From the NCBI RefSeq assembly GCF_026240095.1, contig NZ_JAPIVG010000002.1, positions 186,001 through 250,000 of the forward strand: DNA of 64,000 bases. Direction: 5' to 3'. Under the pieces are notes generated by a model. That model was not told where the DNA came from. It worked only from the letters and a program-made list of their open reading frames with translations, and did not search any database. Positions 61,690-64,000 of the stretch are shown piece after piece. Numbering within the stretch: position 1 is the first letter of the stretch; each line of letters begins with the position of its first letter. Origin of the DNA: Pedobacter sandarakinus. GTDB taxonomy: Bacteria; Bacteroidota; Bacteroidia; Sphingobacteriales; Sphingobacteriaceae. A program made the position numbers and the translations under genes.

Positions 61690-62427
61690 TTAAATCACTT
61701 TTGCTTCACTATGCAACAAAGCAATTAGAGAAGCTGTTTCATCTGCCGGTATCAATTTTACTGTACCACGTGGAGCCGGTGTTTCATACTTAGTAACCTT
61801 TGTAACTTCAGCTACTTCAACAGCCTCTACAACTGCCAATGGCTTCGTTCTGGCGCTCATGATGCCACGCATATTAGGTATTTTAGGTTCTGCAACACCC
61901 TCTGCGCAACTGGCTATAAATTTCCCTGTTACCTGAACTATTTCTTTGCCACCTTCAATTTCTCGCTCAATTGTAGCTGTATCTCCATCCAACTCCAGTT
62001 TTTTAATAATAGAAATAGATGGAATATCCAAAAACTCACCCACCATTGCTGCAACCTGGTTCCCATTGTAATCAATAGATTCTCTCCCGGTTAAAATCAT
62101 ATCAAAATCTTGGCCCTTAGCATACTCGGCAATTTGTTTCGCAACAAAATACGCATCCCGGGGCGCAGCATTAATACGTACAGCATCGTCTGCTCCAATA
62201 GCCAGTGCTTTCCTAATTGTCGGGTCGTTTGCAGCCTCACCAACATTAATCACTGTTACAGTACCTTTTCCACCCTCGGTAAGGGTTATAGCTTTAGAAA
62301 GTGCAATTTCATCGTAAGGGTTAACTATATATTGCACGCCTGTGGTATTGAATTCGGTATTATCGTTGGTAAAAGTTATTTTTGTAGTGGTGTCGGGCAC
62401 ATTACTGATACAAACTAGTATTTTCAT
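61690..62427 (-). CDS. etfB: Electron transfer flavoprotein beta subunit
   Basis: AMP-binding partner of EtfA. Seen: MKILVCISNVPDTTTKITF, VNPYDEIALSKAITL, the AMP-binding region VINVGEAANDPTIRKALAIGA and LTGRESIDYNGNQVAAMVGE, then a C-terminal arm (TPAPRGTVKLIPA). 245 residues, full length. First gene of the minus-strand operon, with a promoter at 62459-62466. Together with etfA it supports fatty-acid or branched-chain acyl-CoA oxidation. Confidence 0.95.
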   Translation of the reverse strand: MKILVCISNVPDTTTKITFTNDNTEFNTTGVQYIVNPYDEIALSKAITLTEGGKGTVTVINVGEAANDPTIRKALAIGADDAVRINAAPRDAYFVAKQIAEYAKGQDFDMILTGRESIDYNGNQVAAMVGEFLDIPSISIIKKLELDGDTATIEREIEGGKEIVQVTGKFIASCAEGVAEPKIPNMRGIMSARTKPLAVVEAVEVAEVTKVTKYETPAPRGTVKLIPADETASLIALLHSEAKVI

Positions 62428-62458
62428 AGTATTACAATTTATATTAAAGGTCTTTCTG

Positions 62459-62466
62459 CAAATTTA
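62459..62466 (-). promoter_or_regulatory. Candidate promoter of etfBA
   Basis: On the minus strand TAAATTTG matches TAnnTTTG, 32 bases before the etfB ATG at 62427, in the divergent gap with the TPR gene. Confidence 0.6.
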
Positions 62467-62488
62467 ATTAAAAAAGCAAGGAAATAAA

Positions 62489-62824
62489 ATGTCATCTACC
62501 CGTTTAGCAAAGTTATTGGAGTTTTTAGAAAGTGAACCTAACGACCCTTTTATTCTATATGCCTTAGCCACAGAGTATAACACTGAAAATAATATGGAAA
62601 AAGCGTATGCTTTTTACCTTAAGTTAACCAATGAACATCCAGATTATGTTGGAACCTATTACCATTTTGGCAAATTATTAGAAAAAGATGGAGACAAAGA
62701 GAAAGCAATTGAAATCTACCAGAAAGGAATGGAAATCGCCAGAGGCAAACGAGATATGCATGCGTTCTCAGAATTACAGGGTGCTTATAATAAAGCAGCG
62801 GGTTTAGATTATGAAGATGACTAG
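62489..62824 (+). CDS. Small tetratricopeptide repeat protein
   Basis: Cytoplasmic protein of 111 residues made of about three TPR-like units (PFILYALATEYNTENNMEKA, PDYVGTYYHFGKLLEKDGDK, EKAIEIYQKGMEIARGKRD). No signal peptide. Probably a protein-protein adaptor; the partner is unknown. Divergent from etfB and 16 bases before the ChrA start, so it may be cotranscribed with chrA. Confidence 0.85.
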   Translation: MSSTRLAKLLEFLESEPNDPFILYALATEYNTENNMEKAYAFYLKLTNEHPDYVGTYYHFGKLLEKDGDKEKAIEIYQKGMEIARGKRDMHAFSELQGAYNKAAGLDYEDD

Positions 62825-62840
62825 TATCTAAAGCCAGCCC

Positions 62841-64000
62841 ATGCAAACCCAACCCATCTCATCCAGAAAGCAGTTGCTTTTTCTGCATAATGTATTATTT
62901 TTCACTTTCACATCTTTCGGAGGTGCGCAAGCACATTTGGCGTTGCTTTTAAAGTACTTTGTACATAGCAGCAAGTTTATTTCAGAAGAAGAATTGTTAG
63001 AACTAAACGCCTTGGCACAAGTGCTGCCTGGTCCGGCGTCTACCCAAACATTAGTAGGAATAGCCTGGAAAGTTGGCAGGTTAAAATTAGCCATAATTAC
63101 ATTCTTAATTTGGATTTTGCCTACAGCCTCCATCATGACTTTTGCTGCGATTAGTTACGCCTTACTAGATCAAAAACAAAAGTTTAGCGATGTCTTGGAA
63201 TATATCCAACCAATTGCGCTAGGTATTGTAGCATATGGAGCCTGGAAACTAGGCAGAAAAGTGCTCACAAACCAAGTGGCCATTTTTCTAGCTTTCGGTT
63301 CGGTTGTAGCCACCTTTGTACTTAGAAATGCTTATGTATTTCCCTTGGCGATTTTGGTAGGCGCAATCATTTCCTCAGCGATAGCTGCTCCAAAAGAAGA
63401 GTCTGAGCTTCGCGTTAGGCTATTCTCTAATATCAACCCAAAAAAAATGATTTACTTTTTGGGAGCTTTATTACTTTTTGCAATGGTTGGGGCAATCATT
63501 AATAGAACTTCGCCTTTCAGTTTGCCCATCCGTTTACTAGAAAATTTTTATCGTAATGGCATCCTTGTTTTTGGCGGGGGCCAGGTATTGGTGCCGCTTA
63601 TGTTTACGGAGTTTGTAGATATGAAACATTACCTGCAGGCCCCTGGTTTTTTATCGGGCTTTGCGCTGCAGCAGGCCTTACCTGGTCCCACATTTTCCTT
63701 TACAAGTTACTTAGGCGCTTTAAGTATGAAAACATTTGGCTATGGCACCTGGGGGCAAATTTTGGGGGGTATTATCGGCGTTGTGGGCATCAACTTACCC
63801 GGGTTAATTTTGGTTTTATTTATCGTGCCATTTTGGGATGATCTAAAAAAAATCTCCAGAATCAAACATAGCCTGGCCGGAATAAACGCCGTAAGTGTAG
63901 GGTTCATCATTGCTGCATTTATACTTCTATTAATTCCAATGGGCTTTAATTGGCTATTTTTAGCCATTATGGCGGTCACATTTTTATTGTTGAATTTTAC
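62841..64000 (+). CDS. chrA: Chromate transporter ChrA (3' partial)
   Basis: Membrane transporter of the CHR family that exports chromate, cut by the right edge after about 386 residues. Seen: N-terminal half opening FFTFTSFGGAQAHLALLLKYF, ALAQVLPGPASTQTLVGIAW, and the second half repeating the pattern with VFGGGQVLVPLMFTEFVD and ALQQALPGPTFSFTSYLGA. The internal duplication of FGG and PGP motifs is the family hallmark of long-chain (duplicated) CHR proteins. Start ATG 62841 is 16 bases after the TPR gene stop. No stop codon in the window. Chromate specificity is a family inference. Confidence 0.9.
   Translation, partial: MQTQPISSRKQLLFLHNVLFFTFTSFGGAQAHLALLLKYFVHSSKFISEEELLELNALAQVLPGPASTQTLVGIAWKVGRLKLAIITFLIWILPTASIMTFAAISYALLDQKQKFSDVLEYIQPIALGIVAYGAWKLGRKVLTNQVAIFLAFGSVVATFVLRNAYVFPLAILVGAIISSAIAAPKEESELRVRLFSNINPKKMIYFLGALLLFAMVGAIINRTSPFSLPIRLLENFYRNGILVFGGGQVLVPLMFTEFVDMKHYLQAPGFLSGFALQQALPGPTFSFTSYLGALSMKTFGYGTWGQILGGIIGVVGINLPGLILVLFIVPFWDDLKKISRIKHSLAGINAVSVGFIIAAFILLLIPMGFNWLFLAIMAVTFLLLNF

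Overview
The window looks like a chromosome segment of a Bacteroidota bacterium, most likely Sphingobacteriaceae (Pedobacter or a close relative). Sequence signs are AT-rich intergenic DNA, many TAnnTTTG -7 promoter elements instead of -10 boxes and Shine-Dalgarno sites, signal peptides ending in AQ, an Oar-like TonB-dependent receptor, a fused E1 alpha/beta dehydrogenase, an Hc1-type histone-like protein and an ATP-grasp/alpha-E/transglutaminase operon. The species is inferred; there is no rRNA. The sequence cuts a gene at each end: a GH2 glycosidase at the left and a chromate transporter at the right. No insertion sequence, CRISPR array or prophage was seen.

Layout. (1) 1-13448: plus-strand polysaccharide-degradation cluster: GH2 with malectin-like C-terminus, GH18, second GH2, alginate-lyase-superfamily protein, beta-helix protein, GH88 unsaturated uronyl hydrolase, ThuA-like protein and a clan GH-D (alpha-galactosidase-like) protein. 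The genes from 2727 to 10192 are almost all overlapping or abutting. A lyase plus GH88 points to a uronic-acid-containing glycan; no SusC/SusD pair is in view. (2) 13575-17029: small exported proteins, tmRNA (tag GENTYALAA), an aminotransferase and a DUF1573 protein. (3) 17198-25062: fused 2-oxoacid dehydrogenase E1, a TPR histidine kinase convergent with a LytTR regulator, an SDR, tRNA-Pro(GGG) and a lone cytochrome oxidase subunit III-like protein. (4) 25261-30347: TetR, ABC, HlyD and TolC export operon whose ATPase has altered catalytic motifs. (5) 30427-39399, minus strand: asnS, the transglutaminase/alpha-E/ATP-grasp operon, a hairpin-rich gap with a possible small RNA, ferritin, an MBL-fold hydrolase and lpdA. 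(6) 40072-46547: Oar-like receptor, esterase lipoprotein, SpoIIAA-like protein, a 50-residue lysine-rich protein, MscS channel and a single-domain response regulator. (7) 46685-50342: bacteriophytochrome kinase, its response regulator, heme oxygenase and an Hc1-like protein. The heme oxygenase would make the biliverdin chromophore, so this is a red/far-red light-sensing module. (8) 50568-64000: MBL-fold protein, an unusual phage-like gene overlapping miaA, two paralogous outer-membrane beta-barrels, DUF3347 lipoprotein, citrate synthase, DUF3667 protein, MFS permease, bifunctional nuclease, etfBA, a TPR protein and ChrA.

Best candidates for something undescribed are the degenerate ABC ATPase in a complete tripartite exporter, the Hef-like phage-type protein fused by overlap to miaA, the triple-hairpin intergenic region at 35.65-35.88 kb, and the uronic-acid glycan cluster, whose substrate cannot be read from sequence. 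Most other genes are ordinary core metabolism.
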